Shown: positions 26,589 through 35,895 of the stretch, one piece after another
How positions within the stretch are numbered: position 1 is the first letter of the stretch
Layout of the letters: every line of letters begins with the position of its first letter
Assembly (NCBI RefSeq): GCF_019331675.1
Contig: NZ_JAHBBJ010000007.1
Location: forward strand, 62,001-126,000
Direction of reading: 5' to 3'
Length of the DNA: 64,000 nt
Source: Bifidobacterium miconisargentati
GTDB taxonomy: Bacteria > Actinomycetota > Actinomycetes > Actinomycetales > Bifidobacteriaceae
Position numbers and translations under genes: made by a program
Notes under the pieces: generated by a model
The model's input: the letters and a program-made list of their open reading frames with translations, nothing else
The model's database searches: none
What the model was told of the DNA's origin: nothing

Positions 26589-28297
26589 CGACAGTGAAGG
26601 ACGAAGCCGTCATTCCGGACACCGGACATGCCTGTGAAAGCACCGACGATGGCCGTGCCGGTTGGATCGCATCCGCTATCTGCCGCTCAATCCCCGCACT
26701 GGCTGCCTGCTGCGCGCTGGCGACGACAGTCTTGAGCTGGCTGATGGGCCGCAATCAGTCGTTGTGGTTCGACGAACAGTACTCGCTGATATTGGCGAGT
26801 CGACCGGTATCGGAACTGATCACGCTCACCACCGTCGACGCGCATCCGCCGTTGTACTATCTGCTGCTCAAGACTTGGATGCCCGTCGCCGGTGACAACG
26901 TCGCATTGCTGCGACTACCGAACTGCGCGTGCCTCGGCCTTGCCGTGTTCGTGCTGATCATGTTGATGCGTGACCTGTTCGGCGACCGCGTCGCAGTGGC
27001 GTGCATGCCGATGCTGGTGTGCGGCGGATTCATGCTGCGCTACGGCTACGAGCTGCGCATGTACTCGCCTGCGATGCTGCTGGCCGTGGGTGGCACGACG
27101 ATGCTGTTGCACGCGGTCGGGTTGATCGGGCAGCGCGACCGTCGGCATCACGTTGCGGATGCGGCCGAGATTGACGTGGGCAATCGACAAGACGACTGTT
27201 GCTGATCGCATGATCGACGTCGTCGCATCGCATGGTGGTGCGCGTACGCCGTGACCGTCACGCTCGGCACGCTGACGTTGTATCTGACCGCATTCGTATG
27301 GCTGACGCACGCGATCTGGCTCACCGCGCGCTCATGGCGCATGCGACGACTGTCCGCATGGCGATGGCTGTTCGCCTATGCCGCGTCGATCATACTGTTT
27401 CTGCCGTGGATGTCGGCGTTGCTGGGCCAGCTCGGCGGAAGTTCCGTGCTGCCGCCGGTCCGTCGACGCGCGAACATGTCCGGCGTGGCCAATGCGTTCG
27501 ACGTCATGCTGCTCGGTATGACGGAAACAGAGCTGCCGTCGATCGTCTCGCTGCTGGTCGCGGCCGCGATGACATTGATCGTCGGCATACTCATTGCGGA
27601 ACATTGGCGCGAGCGACAGCCGGTTAGTGCGACGGCATCGCAGGAGTCTGCCAAAGCCATGCGGCTGTTCGTCATGCTGTTCGTCATGTTGTTCGCCATG
27701 CCGGCCGCGTTCCTGATGGCATGGTCCGCCGTCAAGGAACTGTTCAGCGGCGGATACGGCATGTTCTCCGTGCGCTATCTGAGCGTGGTCGCGCCGTTCT
27801 TCTATGCCACGCTCGCGCTGGCGTGCGTTGTCGCCTATCGGACGCGCGGACGCTGCGCAATGATCGTCTACGTTGCGATAGTCGCGATACTGGCCGCCGG
27901 AACGATTGCGTATGGCGTGCGAGGCAACCATAGTTTCGACCGCAACGATACGCCCGGATCGGCTACGCTCAGCCAACAGGTTGTCTGCTCGGCCGCGCAG
28001 CCGGTCGTCGCGCAGGACGAATACACGTACATCGATGCATACTGGTACTACCGCGACTGCCCGCACTACTACTTCCTGGAATCAGGCGACGTTCCCGATC
28101 GCGGCGGATACGCGCCGCTGCATGATTCCGCCGCGCAACTGAAAACCGTCGCCGATCTCAGCGCGAACCGGTTCACGCTCCTGTCCTGGTCCACAACACG
28201 CAACTACGACAAATTCCTCGGCTCCACAGCCGACCAATGGACGCAAACCGGCATCATCAAGCGTGATGCGAACGCAGCCATCGCCTACCGTCGATGA
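26585..28297 (+). pseudogene. GT-C glycosyltransferase (GT39/ArnT-like), interrupted by an in-frame TGA
   Basis: Integral membrane transferase expected to use polyprenyl-linked sugar. The N-terminal half has LWFDEQYSLIL (catalytic-type DE at about residues 63-64) and DAHPPLYYLLLKTW, classic PMT/ArnT signatures. A TGA at 27203-27205 ends this frame after 206 codons, but the same frame continues past it with further transmembrane helices (LGTLTLYLTAFVW, LFVMLFVMLFAMPAAFLMAW) and an extracytoplasmic C-terminus to 28297, 570 codons in all. Without readthrough only a truncated protein is made; a GTG at 27251 could start a separate C-terminal piece. Overlaps the GT2 gene. Confidence 0.8.
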
Positions 28298-28394
28298 CCG
28301 GTTCTCGCGGAACAAAAACCCATGAAGGCATCTTTTAAGGAGCAACGCTGAAATGGGAGAGACTGGACGGGCCAAGAGCCATCGCCGAAGCCAC

Positions 28395-28448
28395 TGTCAT
28401 GCGATTGCATGACAGCATGTTGTCCGGCTTACGTGACGGCGCTATATA
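28395..28448 (+). promoter_or_regulatory. Regulon operator 1 and promoter of the bacteriocin-immunity ABC operon
   Basis: Inverted repeat TGTCATGCGATTGCATGACA (28395-28414, perfect 8-bp arms around GATT), 5 bp, -35 TTGTCC (28420-28425), 17-bp spacer, -10 TATATA (28443-28448). The operator lies immediately upstream of the -35 box, the normal place for an activator. The LuxR-type regulator at 33522-34220 is the likely ligand. Confidence 0.7.
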
Positions 28449-28514
28449 TCGACTTATCACATGATCGTCGAAAGGGATTCGTCTTATCCAAACGTTTCTA
28501 GAGGGGGAGGGATT

Positions 28515-30578
28515 ATGCGGAGTGGTTCCATTCGTCTTGCGTTGTGGATCGCGGCTTTCGTCGCGGTCCTGGGATCGTTTCTGATCCTGAATGCGTTGGA
28601 TTTGTCGGCGCCTCTTGCGGTGCGGGCCACCGTGCAGGTGTCTGGGCCGTCCCCTCGGGTCAGGAGCGAGGAGACGATCGACGTGATATCCGAGGTGGCG
28701 CAGGCGAACAGGGTCAATATCACCAAGAATGTCGCCGATGTGCAGGACCCCGGCGGGGCCAGGCATGTATATGTCGCCGTGGGCAATCCTGCCGGCGGGG
28801 CCGCGTCATGGATCAATCATGGTTATCCGTCGTTCAACACCTCGATGCGGACCACGGTCGGCCGGATGGGCGACTTGGCCGGCTCCGACCCCCGTGGCAC
28901 GTACTACGTGTTCGACGGGTCGGCCACGTCGGCGGTAGACATGCAGCGTGAACTGCGAGATCAGGGGTACAGCGTTCTGGTCAAGACGAGCTTCCTCGGC
29001 TCGTATGCGCAATGGGTCATCGGCAGGCCCGTCGGGGTGAGTCTGGTCGTCGCGCTGCTGCTGTGCGCGACGCTCGCGGGCGGTTTCTCCTTGATGAACG
29101 CGAAGGGATACGCCGTACAGAGGCTCCACGGGGCGGGTCCGCTGGTGTTGATGGGGCGGGATATCAAGGCCAATGCGGCCGCCTGCCTGCTGGGAATGTG
29201 CGTCGTGGCCACCGTCGTATGCGGGCCGGTGATGGCGTACAACCACGGGGCCCAGTGGAGTTTGTTCGGTATGCTGTCGGCCGTGATCTTCCTGGCCGTA
29301 TGTGTGGTCATGGCGGCCGCCTATGGCGTGGGCTTCGCGATCGCATCCGCGGAGCCGTTGCTGTCCGCGGTCAAGGGGCGGCTGCCCTGCAGGCTGCCTT
29401 CCATCATGGTGTATTGCGTCCGCGTGCCGGCCGTGTTCATCACCATATGGGCGGTGACCCTTCTCTTCACGGCCCTGGGCGACCTGCACAACCAGCAGCA
29501 GGCCCAGGAGGCATGGCGGGACGCCGGCGGGGTGGCACAGGTGCATCTCAATCCGAACCTGTCGCCGGAGGAACAGGACGAATACAGTCGCAAAACCGGT
29601 GAATGGCTGGAACGGGCCGAGGACGAAGGACGGATGGTCCTGGCCCATGAAGACGACCTTCGTTTCATGTCGTCCCCGGCGGACGACGGGCAAACGGTAT
29701 CAGGCACGGTGCTGCTGGTCAACGGCAACTATCTGCGGCACCAGACGGTCAAAGACGATGACGGGCATCGCCTGACGGCCGGCGGTGACGGTGTCACGGT
29801 GGTGATACCGTATGCCGCGGATGCGGCGGCCACGAAAACATACGAGAATGCGATCGGCAGCTGGGTGCAATCCCGGACATCCGCCCGCGGCATCGCCGTC
29901 CCCGAGATCGATTACGTGCGCGGCGACAGGGGCCAGCAGCTGTTCAGCTACGGGTCCGCCCTGCCCGACACCCCGGCCCTGTTCGACGACGCGCTGCTCG
30001 TCGTGGCCGACAATGATAGCGGACTGTTCTCCACTGACGATTACGCCGCGTATGCCAGCCAGGGCGACGCGCTGCTGGAAAGCACGCGATACGCGCTTGT
30101 CTCCTCGCGACAGGCCGGCTTGAAGGACTTCATCTTCGCCGTGAACGATGCCGGGCAAAGCGCCGCAGCGCATTACGCGCAGCTCAGGTCGGACCTGATC
30201 GTCCACGTATACAACGTCGCGATGTCCGTCATAGTCCTTATCGCCTCGGCCGTGGCCATCGCCCAGATCAGGGTCCGTGAACGCGCCCAGACCATCTTCG
30301 CCCGCTACATTCACGGATGGTCCTTCACGAGAACCCATCTGAGTCTGGTCATGGTCGAATCGGCGCTGATGGCCGCCCCGTGCATATGGTTCGCGGCGCA
30401 GACCGTTCGGGCCGCCGGTCGAATCGTAGTCTCATATGCCCAGAACGATCCGTCGCTGCTCGACGGATACCAGCCGCTCCTTGCCATGCTCATCGCCGTG
30501 ACGAGTTTCGCGGTCTGCATGCTGTCCACCGCCATATACGTGCGCAGAAACGTCCAGGCCCACACCCGGGAGGAGTAA
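28515..30578 (+). CDS. Bacteriocin-associated integral membrane protein (DUF1430, putative immunity)
   Basis: Large membrane protein of 687 aa. A signal-anchor helix (about 5-25) is followed by an extracytoplasmic region, a cluster of helices (about 175-330), a second soluble region, and three C-terminal helices with an FtsX-like layout. This architecture, together with the downstream ATPase, fits the lactococcin-972-group immunity/transport family. GGGGGAGG lies 4 bp before the ATG at 28515. It should act with the ATPase to expel or resist a bacteriocin. No lactococcin-972-like precursor gene is seen in the window. Confidence 0.75.
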   Translation: MRSGSIRLALWIAAFVAVLGSFLILNALDLSAPLAVRATVQVSGPSPRVRSEETIDVISEVAQANRVNITKNVADVQDPGGARHVYVAVGNPAGGAASWINHGYPSFNTSMRTTVGRMGDLAGSDPRGTYYVFDGSATSAVDMQRELRDQGYSVLVKTSFLGSYAQWVIGRPVGVSLVVALLLCATLAGGFSLMNAKGYAVQRLHGAGPLVLMGRDIKANAAACLLGMCVVATVVCGPVMAYNHGAQWSLFGMLSAVIFLAVCVVMAAAYGVGFAIASAEPLLSAVKGRLPCRLPSIMVYCVRVPAVFITIWAVTLLFTALGDLHNQQQAQEAWRDAGGVAQVHLNPNLSPEEQDEYSRKTGEWLERAEDEGRMVLAHEDDLRFMSSPADDGQTVSGTVLLVNGNYLRHQTVKDDDGHRLTAGGDGVTVVIPYAADAAATKTYENAIGSWVQSRTSARGIAVPEIDYVRGDRGQQLFSYGSALPDTPALFDDALLVVADNDSGLFSTDDYAAYASQGDALLESTRYALVSSRQAGLKDFIFAVNDAGQSAAAHYAQLRSDLIVHVYNVAMSVIVLIASAVAIAQIRVRERAQTIFARYIHGWSFTRTHLSLVMVESALMAAPCIWFAAQTVRAAGRIVVSYAQNDPSLLDGYQPLLAMLIAVTSFAVCMLSTAIYVRRNVQAHTREE

Positions 30579-30581
30579 CCG

Positions 30582-31244
30582 ATGACCACCGCACCATCCG
30601 ATCACACGCCGTCCACAACGCGGCTCGACATCAGGGATCTCTCCAAATCCTTCGGCAACCACCTGCTGTGGAAGGATCTCACGTTCTCGGTCCGTCCGAG
30701 GCAGATGATTGCCCTCACCGGACCATCGGGATCAGGGAAAAGCACCCTGCTGAACTGCATCGGACTACTGGAGAAACCGGACAGCGGCGTGATCGAGGTC
30801 AACGGGCAAGATATCACCCGATACCGTTCCCGCGCCACGCGCCTGTTCCGGGAAAAGACGCTCGGCTATCTATTCCAGGATTACGCGCTCATCGACAACG
30901 CCACCATCGAGGAGAACCTGAACGTCGCCCTGCTTCACCGTTCGACACAAGCAAGGAGAACCGCCATATCCCAAGCCCTGCAGCAAGTCGGCCTGGCCGA
31001 CCGTGAAAAGGAGCCGGTCTACCAGCTTTCCGGAGGCGAACAGCAAAGAGTGGCGCTGGCACGTCTTATCGTGAAAAACCCAGCGATAATACTCGCCGAC
31101 GAACCCACCGGCGCCCTCGACCACGACAACGCCGACATGGTCATCCATACCCTGCGCGACATGGCCGAGCACGGCGGCGCCGTCATCATTGCCACCCACT
31201 CCGACCACGTGGCCGAATCATGCGACTGGACCATCCAACTGTGA
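30582..31244 (+). CDS. ABC transporter ATP-binding protein, lactococcin 972 group
   Basis: ATPase of 220 aa. Walker [10 protein letters not shown], then the group-typical LGYLFQDYALIDNATIEENLNVALL, signature [19 protein letters not shown], Walker [13 protein letters not shown] and the H-loop ATHSDHV. The YLF-NFALI-N-T-EENL block is characteristic of ATPases paired with DUF1430 membrane proteins. The gene follows its partner by 3 bp. Confidence 0.9.
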   Translation: MTTAPSDHTPSTTRLDIRDLSKSFGNHLLWKDLTFSVRPRQMIALTGPSGSGKSTLLNCIGLLEKPDSGVIEVNGQDITRYRSRATRLFREKTLGYLFQDYALIDNATIEENLNVALLHRSTQARRTAISQALQQVGLADREKEPVYQLSGGEQQRVALARLIVKNPAIILADEPTGALDHDNADMVIHTLRDMAEHGGAVIIATHSDHVAESCDWTIQL

Positions 31245-31291
31245 TGTGCCGTCGGCGGTTTTGATGATGGAACAGTAACGTTCGGGGCCAC

Positions 31292-31346
31292 TGTCATGCG
31301 ATTGCTTGACAGCATGTTGTCCCGTCCTGCATGACGACGTTATATA
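31292..31346 (+). promoter_or_regulatory. Regulon operator 2 and promoter of small membrane protein gene
   Basis: TGTCATGCGATTGCTTGACA at 31292-31311, -35 TTGTCC at 31317-31322, spacer 17-18 bp, -10 TTATAT/TATATA at 31340-31346. The identity with operator 1 extends outward (CCACTGTC before, GCATGTTGTCC after), which suggests recent duplication of the promoter. Confidence 0.7.
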
Positions 31347-31403
31347 TCGACGTATCACAGTGATTGCAAAGAAATCGAGCCACGAGGAAGGGAATCGATC
31401 GCA

Positions 31404-31637
31404 ATGGGAAAGTCCGTTAATGAAACACCGGTGCAAGAACGTGAGGGGAACGTATCGTATCGTTTGCTTCTAAAATGGTGGGAACTTTTGGCGTACGTGT
31501 TGATTTTTGTGCTGGCATTGGTTTTCAACGCGATGCAATTCCCCCAATGGGTGGTCGTTCCACTTGTTTTAGCAATCCTATCGGTCCGGGCCGCCCGAAT
31601 ACTTCTTGCAAAAAGAAAGAAGAATCGGGCGGATTAA
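31404..31637 (+). CDS. Small two-helix membrane protein
   Basis: Protein of 77 aa: a polar N-terminus of about 22 residues, two hydrophobic helices (about 24-42 and 46-65), and a strongly basic tail (RILLAKRKKNR). GGAAGGGA lies upstream of the ATG. No homologue was recognised. Its own copy of the regulon operator, and its place after the immunity ABC operon, suggest a small immunity-like or accessory membrane protein. Confidence 0.65.
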   Translation: MGKSVNETPVQEREGNVSYRLLLKWWELLAYVLIFVLALVFNAMQFPQWVVVPLVLAILSVRAARILLAKRKKNRAD

Positions 31638-31802
31638 GCCTGTGAGCAGGGACATCGCATATAGTCAGGTTCCGTAATGCAGCTGGTGGTGGTCTTCGAG
31701 CCTGATAAATAAGAGCAGAGGGTCCGGGCCATGCTTCGCAAGGGATCCGCATACAATGGAATGCGTAATATTTCGTAGGGGAATCATGGATTGGAGACCG
31801 TC

Positions 31803-32265
31803 ATGGCGAGGATCGGCATGAGCAACCTGTTGGAGGCAAATGGTCTTCGACTGGGATACACGGCGAGAACGGTTACGGTCACCGAGCCGGCGACCGGATT
31901 CAAGATCGTGTTCAACAATGATGGCACGGTGCGCAGCAACACGTTCCCCTCCGAATCGCTTCCACTGGTGGAAGGATATTTCAAGCGTTCCTACCCGTTC
32001 GTGGAGGATGCGCGCGAAGTTGATCGCGAATATGCGTGAGATCTGGTTTGAAGACGTCGCCGGATACGAGTTTTATGTGACCAGCAATGGCGGCGGTCAC
32101 GGCGTGCATTTTCATATCAAACGTAACAACTCGTAGCGGCTTGCCAAGTTCGTGCTGACCGCTGACGGGGATGTGGTCGTGGACTCGACCACGTTGGATG
32201 CCAAGACGACACGGAAGATTCAGTTGTACATACGCCGCAATTGGAACGGCTTCGTGCAATCATGA
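31803..32265 (+). pseudogene. Degenerate hypothetical gene (frameshift plus in-frame stop)
   Basis: A first frame from 31803 encodes MARIGMSNLLEANGLRLGY and stops at TGA 32037-32039. Another frame overlapping it carries REIWFEDVAGYEFYVTSNG, is interrupted by TAG at 32134-32136, then continues with RLAKFVLTADGDVVVDSTTL and KIQLYIRRNWNGF to TGA 32263-32265. Joined, they would give a soluble protein of about 153 aa with beta-strand-like character. No domain was recognised. Read as one gene with a frameshift near 32030 and one nonsense codon. Confidence 0.55.
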
Positions 32266-32328
32266 CGCAGTTTCTTCGGTAACTGCCATTTCGACAAGTG
32301 ACAGGTTCGGCAGGAGGCATTCGGCGTT

Positions 32329-33546
32329 TTACGGGTGTAGTCCGTTGTCCGACTTGTTTGGGATGGCGGCATCCAGTTGCCAGTACCGCTGTTCCGTGTG
32401 GATGGTGAAGCTGCCGCCGGCTTTTTCGATGATGGCGCGGTAACGGTCGAGGCCGCTGCCCAATCCAAGTTTTCCGTCATGTTCGGCGATGGTGTCGCTG
32501 ACGGAGATATGGAGTTCTTCAGCGTCGAAGCTGATGGAGACGGCGTACCATTCGGCTGGGTCGGCGTGCTTGGCGATGTTCGCGTACAGTTCCGTCAGCA
32601 GGCCCGTGAGCAGTCGCATCATGTCGGGGGAGAGCGGGCGGCGGAGTTCTCCGAGCAGGTTGTCGCCAGTGAAGCCGAGCGATTCGAGCTTCGCCTCCTC
32701 GTCGTCGATCAGGGATTGCAGTTCTGCCTGCTGCACGGTGGCGTGATCTGCATCCGGTGCCAGCGGAAGTGCTGCCGTGCTTCGCGGTTCCGATGGTTGT
32801 GATTGCGGCTGTTGCTCTACATGTTCCTCCAGCGAGTCGATGACCGTGTGCGTGTGGGTCATGGCGCTATCTGCCGCGATGCGTAGTTCCCGGAGCTGTT
32901 GCCGGTATTCCTGTTCGCCGGCGGGCATGCCGCAGGCCTCGGCGTGGTCGATACGCAGGATGAGATAGGCGAGATCGTTGCTGATGGTGTCATGCATGCC
33001 GCGGGCCGTGTCCTCGCGTTCCTGCTGGCGACGCAGCAGATACGAGTCATGATCGCGCTGCCGCATCATGTGCAGCAACAGGCCGGTCACTAGCGGGAAG
33101 CAATAGAACGCAAGGTTCTGCAAGGTCGCCACCAGCAGACGACCGCTGCTTGGTTCGACGCCGAACGTGGTGGAGATGAGCAGCATGCCGGTGGCGATCG
33201 CACCCGACCAGGTGTCCAGATAGGCGAGGAATCCCGTACAGGTGATGATGACGGCAAGTGGCGTGATCATCGGCATTGCCAGCATGAGCATCTCCCCGGC
33301 CACGAGCGCCGCCCAGAGGAACCATTGCGGGCGGAACATGCCGCCGATCAGACCGACGAGCGTCACCAGAACCAGCGCAAGATGCCGCACGCTCACCGTT
33401 GAGGAGGCATCCGTCGCGGCCCGGGTCATGTATTCCGCGATGAGGGCCGCAGCCAGCAGCACGCATGCCGCCGCGATGACCGGATGACTGTTATCCGAGC
33501 CCAGCCGTCCAATAAATCGACTTACAGCAGATCGTATCTGGCGCAT
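32329..33546 (-). CDS. Sensor histidine kinase, paralogue of the 19.7-kb kinase
   Basis: Kinase of 405 aa. Five to six transmembrane segments (about 22-160), then a dimerisation helix with predicted phospho-His at about 185 (RGMHDTISNDLAYLILR), a Gln/Ser/Pro-rich linker and an ATP-binding part with ELYANIAKHADP (N-box) and GLGSGLDRYRAI. The G1 box is replaced by VSDTIAEHDG. LGFTGD and ELYxNIAxHxDP are shared with the other kinase. The start overlaps the stop of the regulator gene by 25 bp, so the two are coupled. Known family role: sensing envelope or extracellular signals. Confidence 0.87.
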   Translation of the reverse strand: MRQIRSAVSRFIGRLGSDNSHPVIAAACVLLAAALIAEYMTRAATDASSTVSVRHLALVLVTLVGLIGGMFRPQWFLWAALVAGEMLMLAMPMITPLAVIITCTGFLAYLDTWSGAIATGMLLISTTFGVEPSSGRLLVATLQNLAFYCFPLVTGLLLHMMRQRDHDSYLLRRQQEREDTARGMHDTISNDLAYLILRIDHAEACGMPAGEQEYRQQLRELRIAADSAMTHTHTVIDSLEEHVEQQPQSQPSEPRSTAALPLAPDADHATVQQAELQSLIDDEEAKLESLGFTGDNLLGELRRPLSPDMMRLLTGLLTELYANIAKHADPAEWYAVSISFDAEELHISVSDTIAEHDGKLGLGSGLDRYRAIIEKAGGSFTIHTEQRYWQLDAAIPNKSDNGLHP

Positions 33547-34220
33547 GCCTCCAGCACCTCCCTGCGGCTGGTCACGCCGAGCTTGTCGGCTGCGCGATGC
33601 ACGTACGTGAACACACTGCCCTTGGCAATACCCAGCTGCTGTGCGATCTCGTCGGTGGTCAAACGCTGCGCGTACAGGCGCAGGATGTCCTTCTCACGTG
33701 CGGACAATGAGTCCTTCATGTCCTCGGACATCTTCGCCGGCACCGTGCCGGACAGCAGCGCATGCGCCGAAACCGCGTCACGGAATCCCGCCTCGGCCTG
33801 AGCGGCGGTCGGCAGGCCATGCGCCGCTTGCCGCACGGCGTCGGCGATGCCGGTCTTGAGTCGTTCCTTGGCGAGCAGTCCCTGCGCGCCCGCTTTGATC
33901 GCCTCATCCCGGTAGACGTCCGTCGAATACGAGGTGACGCAGATGACGCCCACCTCGCTCGTCCTGCGCCGGATGCGCCGGCATACGTCCGCGCCCGTGA
34001 TGCCGCCCAACGCCATGTCCAACACGAGCACGTCCGGCCGCGTATGCGCGTTGTGGCAGTGCTCGATCGCCACCGCCGGCGACCCCGTGCTCCACACGAC
34101 ATGGAAATCCCGGGACATGGCCGCGATCATCGCGCACATCGCATCCAACGCAAACGGATCATTATCCAACACGCCGATGCGAATCACGTTCGCCGCGTCC
34201 GGTTCGTTCCCAAGTCCCAT
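33522..34220 (-). CDS. LuxR/NarL-family response regulator, likely master of the local regulon
   Basis: Regulator of 232 aa from ATG 34220 (MGLGNEPDAANVIRIG); an ATG at 34247, with GGGGAG 3 bp upstream, is an alternative. Receiver with VLDNDP acidic residues, phospho-Asp at about 68 (VLVLDMALGG), conserved Lys in LLAKERLK; C-terminal GerE domain SLSAREKDILRLYAQ through GSVFTYVHRAADKLG. An inverted-repeat operator lies between it and the divergent ABC operon, and the same operator precedes four other genes nearby, so it probably controls them. A truncated copy of this gene lies at 37699-37912. Confidence 0.9.
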   Translation of the reverse strand: MGLGNEPDAANVIRIGVLDNDPFALDAMCAMIAAMSRDFHVVWSTGSPAVAIEHCHNAHTRPDVLVLDMALGGITGADVCRRIRRRTSEVGVICVTSYSTDVYRDEAIKAGAQGLLAKERLKTGIADAVRQAAHGLPTAAQAEAGFRDAVSAHALLSGTVPAKMSEDMKDSLSAREKDILRLYAQRLTTDEIAQQLGIAKGSVFTYVHRAADKLGVTSRREVLEACARYDLL

Positions 34221-34268
34221 GACACCCACTGTACCGCCGACGACCATCAGCTCCCCGGCATGAAACGG

Positions 34269-34323
34269 TGTCATGCGTTTGCTTGACATGACGTTGCCTT
34301 GATGCTCACAGGCAGCCTTCAAT
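34269..34323 (+). promoter_or_regulatory. Regulon operator 3 and promoter of the ABC-2 operon
   Basis: TGTCATGCGTTTGCTTGACA at 34269-34288, 5 bp, -35 TTGCCT at 34294-34299, then a weak -10 TTCAAT at 34318-34323 (18-bp spacer). It lies between the divergent regulator gene and the ABC operon, 49 bp upstream of the regulator's ATG, so it could serve both directions. Confidence 0.65.
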
Positions 34324-34368
34324 GGCCAATGCTGGTATCTGCATACTTCAAAAGGAGAGACGGCCGCA

Positions 34369-35067
34369 ATGATTGAGATTTCTGGTTTGTCGAAGATCTA
34401 TGGGGATAAACGTGCATTGGATAATGTTTCGTTCCGTGCCGAATCGGGCAAGGTCACGGCATTGATCGGTCCGAACGGCGCCGGCAAATCGACCTTATTG
34501 CACATCCTGCTCGGATTGGAGCCAGCCAGTAGCGGCACAGCTACGTTCGACGGCAAACGGTACAACGAACTTGGCCCCAACCCACTCACGGTCGTCGGCT
34601 CGTTCATCGACGGGTTGGCACCGTATCCGTCGAGGACGGGTCTCAATCATCTTCATTGGATCGCGCTGGCCGCCGACATCCCTTTCTCCCGTTGCGACGA
34701 ATGCCTGCGGCTCGTGGGCCTGTACGAGGCACGCAACCGCATGTATAAGACCTATTCACTCGGCATGAAGCAACGGCTGGGCATCGCGACCGCGATACTG
34801 ACCGACGCCCCGTATCTCATTCTGGACGAGCCGTTGAACGGTCTCGACCCGGAAGGCATCAAATGGGTGCGCGACTTCATCAAGGACTACGTCTCGGGTC
34901 ACAGGACCGTCCTGGTCTCCAGCCACTACATGGCTGAACTGGAACTGGTGGCCGACCGTGTCGTGGGCCTGTCGAACGGGCGGAAGGTGCTCGACGATGA
35001 TATCGACACGCTCCTCGACGGTTATGTCAGTCTGGAACAGGCGTACTTCAATGTGGTGAAGGAATGA
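34369..35067 (+). CDS. ABC transporter ATP-binding protein (bacitracin/lantibiotic-resistance type)
   Basis: ATPase of 232 aa: Walker A GPNGAGKST at about residues 34-42, signature YSLGMKQRLGIA, Walker B YLILDEPLNGLDPEG, H-loop VSSHYMAELE. The DEPLNGLDPEGI and SHYMAELE forms are typical of BcrA/ABC-2 exporters linked to peptide-antibiotic resistance and self-immunity. AAAGGAGA precedes the start. It overlaps the first permease gene (ATGA). Confidence 0.92.
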   Translation: MIEISGLSKIYGDKRALDNVSFRAESGKVTALIGPNGAGKSTLLHILLGLEPASSGTATFDGKRYNELGPNPLTVVGSFIDGLAPYPSRTGLNHLHWIALAADIPFSRCDECLRLVGLYEARNRMYKTYSLGMKQRLGIATAILTDAPYLILDEPLNGLDPEGIKWVRDFIKDYVSGHRTVLVSSHYMAELELVADRVVGLSNGRKVLDDDIDTLLDGYVSLEQAYFNVVKE

Positions 35068-35882
35068 CCATCATGGGAACGAATGTTTCACCCCGGTATG
35101 TGTCCTGCTCGCTGGTGCGGTACTGCTCGAACCGGCAGTTCTATTGGTCGGCGTTCGCCGTACTGGCGCTCACCGCGTTGTTCGCGGTACTGGACGTGCA
35201 GACGATCTCCTCGACGGTGTCCATCGCCGCGGATGGCGCCATACGGTCGACTGATTCCCTGGACCCGGATCCGGCGCATATCGTGTCCGACGCCGTACTT
35301 GCCTCGCCCTACCAGACCTCGATCATCCTTATTCCGATCATCGTGGCGTTGAACGTCGCGGCAGGATTCCGCGCAGGCGACGAACGACAACTACGACTGC
35401 TGGTCAACCGGCCATGGCCGCTCGCGATCGGGGACGTGCTCGCGACCGTGATCTACTGCGCCGGCGTCTCGCTGCTGTCATCACTGCTGAACGCGGCGAT
35501 ACTCGTCGCGACATTGAATCCTGTCCTGCGGCCCATGTGCCTCACCATGACCGTCGTCACGACGCCGTTGCGTGTCATGGTATTCGCCGTGGTCATGGGA
35601 CTGGTCGGCTACATTACGGCCGTGGCCACGAAACGCGACGTACCGGCCTTGGCCATGATCCTCCTGCTGCTCATCGTCTCGCTGTCCGGCGTGCTGAAGG
35701 CAATCCACTTGGACGTGCTGCTGCCGATGATCGGAGGCAAAAGCTTCGCATTCGGGCGAATCGCCGATGCCGGGGACATCCCCATGGCAGCGTCCTCAAT
35801 TGTCATGGCATGCTGGCTAACAGTGACGTTCTGCGCTGCGGTGATCATTCGCGGACAGTTTCTTCAGCGGTCACAGGCGTAG
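35064..35882 (+). CDS. ABC-2 type permease
   Basis: Membrane protein of 272 aa with six predicted helices and a large first loop (about residues 47-85), typical for BcrB-like ABC-2 permeases. The ATG at 35064 overlaps the ATPase stop; an ATG at 35073 is also possible. The family has little sequence conservation, so assignment rests on topology and operon position. It should pair with the ATPase and the second permease. Confidence 0.8.
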   Translation: MTIMGTNVSPRYVSCSLVRYCSNRQFYWSAFAVLALTALFAVLDVQTISSTVSIAADGAIRSTDSLDPDPAHIVSDAVLASPYQTSIILIPIIVALNVAAGFRAGDERQLRLLVNRPWPLAIGDVLATVIYCAGVSLLSSLLNAAILVATLNPVLRPMCLTMTVVTTPLRVMVFAVVMGLVGYITAVATKRDVPALAMILLLLIVSLSGVLKAIHLDVLLPMIGGKSFAFGRIADAGDIPMAASSIVMACWLTVTFCAAVIIRGQFLQRSQA

Positions 35883-35895
35883 GAGGTAGTCTCAT

